A DNA stretch of 6,404 nucleotides from positions 1 to 6,404 of the forward strand of contig CAKWRB010000077.1 in the NCBI GenBank assembly GCA_934845495.1, in the 5' to 3' direction. Every line of letters begins with the position of its first letter. The first letter of the stretch is position 1. The notes beneath the pieces are model-generated. The model was not told where the DNA came from and did not search any database. It saw nothing but the letters and a program-made list of their open reading frames with translations. The stretch is from an uncultured bacterium (lineage in GTDB: Bacteria; Bacillota; Clostridia; Oscillospirales; Ruminococcaceae). The position numbers were made by a program, and so were the translations under genes. Positions 5,992 through 6,404 of this stretch are shown here, piece by piece.

Positions 5992-6106
5992 CAATCGGCC
6001 CCGCCGCACACAGACAATTTCTTCCGGAACTGTGTCGGTTTTGTAAAATTCCGAAAAAAGGCGGAAATCGAGCCGATTTTCGGCACAGCTTCCTGGGGGC
6101 AGTTCA
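5992..6106. other. Divergent intergenic segment with several overlapping dyads
   Basis: This stretch, between the vanZ -10 and the lipoprotein-gene -35, holds TTCCGGAA (6022-6029), an ACACAG/CTGTGT inverted pair (6008-6013 with 6030-6035) and GCCGATTTTCGGC (6072-6084). The last overlaps AAATCG-AGC-CGATTT (6065-6079). It is A/T-richer than the flanking genes and shows no convincing reading frame on either strand. These could be operator sites for the divergent genes; none matches a regulator motif that I recognise. Confidence 0.4.
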
Positions 6107-6135
6107 TTGACATCGCCCGCCGCGGATTATAAAAT
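6107..6135 (+). promoter_or_regulatory. Sigma-A promoter of the substrate-binding lipoprotein gene
   Basis: TTGACA (6107-6112, perfect consensus), a 17-nt spacer and TAAAAT (6130-6135) form a strong sigma-A promoter. The predicted start is near 6142, leaving a leader of about 48 nt. That leader contains a GCCGGG/CCCGGC hairpin (6154-6171) and is far too short for a cobalamin riboswitch. Confidence 0.85.
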
Positions 6136-6189
6136 AGAGGTATCGACCCTGCTGCCGGGCACTGCCCCGGCCCGATGAAAGGAAGCACT

Positions 6190-6404
6190 ATGAAACTGAC
6201 CCGACTGATTGCAGCGGCCCTGGCTGCCGCCTGCATCTTTACCCTTACCTCCTGCAAGCAGGAGGAGTCGCAGATCACCGCAAATGACTACCCGGTGCAT
6301 GTGGCGGATACCGTGGTGGATCACCGCCCCAGAAAGGTGGTGAGCCTGGCCCCGGCGATCACCGATACCCTGTTCCAGCTGCAGATGGCCGGACGGGTGG
6401 TGGC
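6190..6404 (+). CDS. ABC transporter substrate-binding lipoprotein, BtuF/FepB-type (5' part only)
   Basis: Seventy-one codons are visible before the right edge. The protein starts with a lipoprotein signal: K-x-x-R, a hydrophobic stretch (6-18) and a lipobox LTSC with the acylated Cys at 22, then an acidic hydrophilic spacer. From residue 47, PRKVVSLAPAITDTLFQLQM matches the first strand and helix of the class III periplasmic-binding fold (PF01497), as in BtuF, FhuD and FepB. It would be tethered to the outer face of the membrane and hand cobalamin, haem or an iron chelate to an ABC permease; the SLAPA.T..LF start is BtuF-like but does not decide the ligand. AAAGGA at 6178-6183, 6 nt upstream, supports the ATG. 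Permease and ATPase genes would be expected to the right, outside the window. Confidence 0.87.
   Translation, partial: MKLTRLIAAALAAACIFTLTSCKQEESQITANDYPVHVADTVVDHRPRKVVSLAPAITDTLFQLQMAGRVV

Noticed and set aside
6142..6189. Cobalamin riboswitch before the BtuF-type gene
   Set aside because: The leader after the promoter is only about 48 nt and holds just one short hairpin. The segment before the promoter shows no recognisable B12-box.

Overview
The window looks like chromosomal DNA of a high-GC Gram-positive anaerobe of the Clostridia, most likely an Oscillospirales/Ruminococcaceae-type gut bacterium. The basis is a class B sortase, a SpoIID/LytB domain, a VanZ-family membrane protein, a short (rhodanese-free) ThiI paired with a cysteine desulfurase, a binding-protein lipoprotein, strong GGAGG-type ribosome binding sites and sigma-A-like promoters. 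The genus assignment is inference. No tRNA, rRNA, CRISPR array, insertion sequence or phage feature was seen.

Positions 1-4850 hold one leftward (minus-strand) transcription unit. A well-formed promoter (TTGAAA, 17-nt spacer, TATAAT, 4850-4822) drives a NifS/IscS-like cysteine desulfurase (4763-3621, TTG start). It is followed after 29 nt by thiI (3591-2413), and after another 33 nt by a very large composite gene that begins at 2379 and runs off the left edge of the window. The first two genes form the known sulfur-relay pair for 4-thiouridine in tRNA: the desulfurase supplies persulfide sulfur and ThiI adenylates and thiolates U8.

The third gene is the most unusual object here. Its 793 visible codons encode, in order: a degenerate CinA/MoCF-like domain with a CinA_KH-like segment (cytoplasmic), one transmembrane helix, a class B sortase with an intact His/Cys/Arg triad, a Ser-rich spacer built on a 14-residue period, and a SpoIID/LytB-type peptidoglycan lytic transglycosylase domain. 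The same SQPESS motif occurs on both sides of the sortase. One polypeptide would thus place a nucleotide/cofactor-type fold inside the cell and, outside it, both a transpeptidase that anchors proteins to the wall and an enzyme that cleaves glycan strands. I know of no description of this architecture.

To the right, divergent from the sulfur operon, is a rightward GNAT acetyltransferase gene (4963-5409). It converges on a leftward vanZ-family gene (5949-5467), and the two share a bidirectional terminator (5421-5463). Divergent from vanZ, behind a strong TTGACA/TAAAAT promoter, starts a lipoprotein gene of the cobalamin/siderophore-type ABC substrate-binding family (6190 onward), cut by the right edge.
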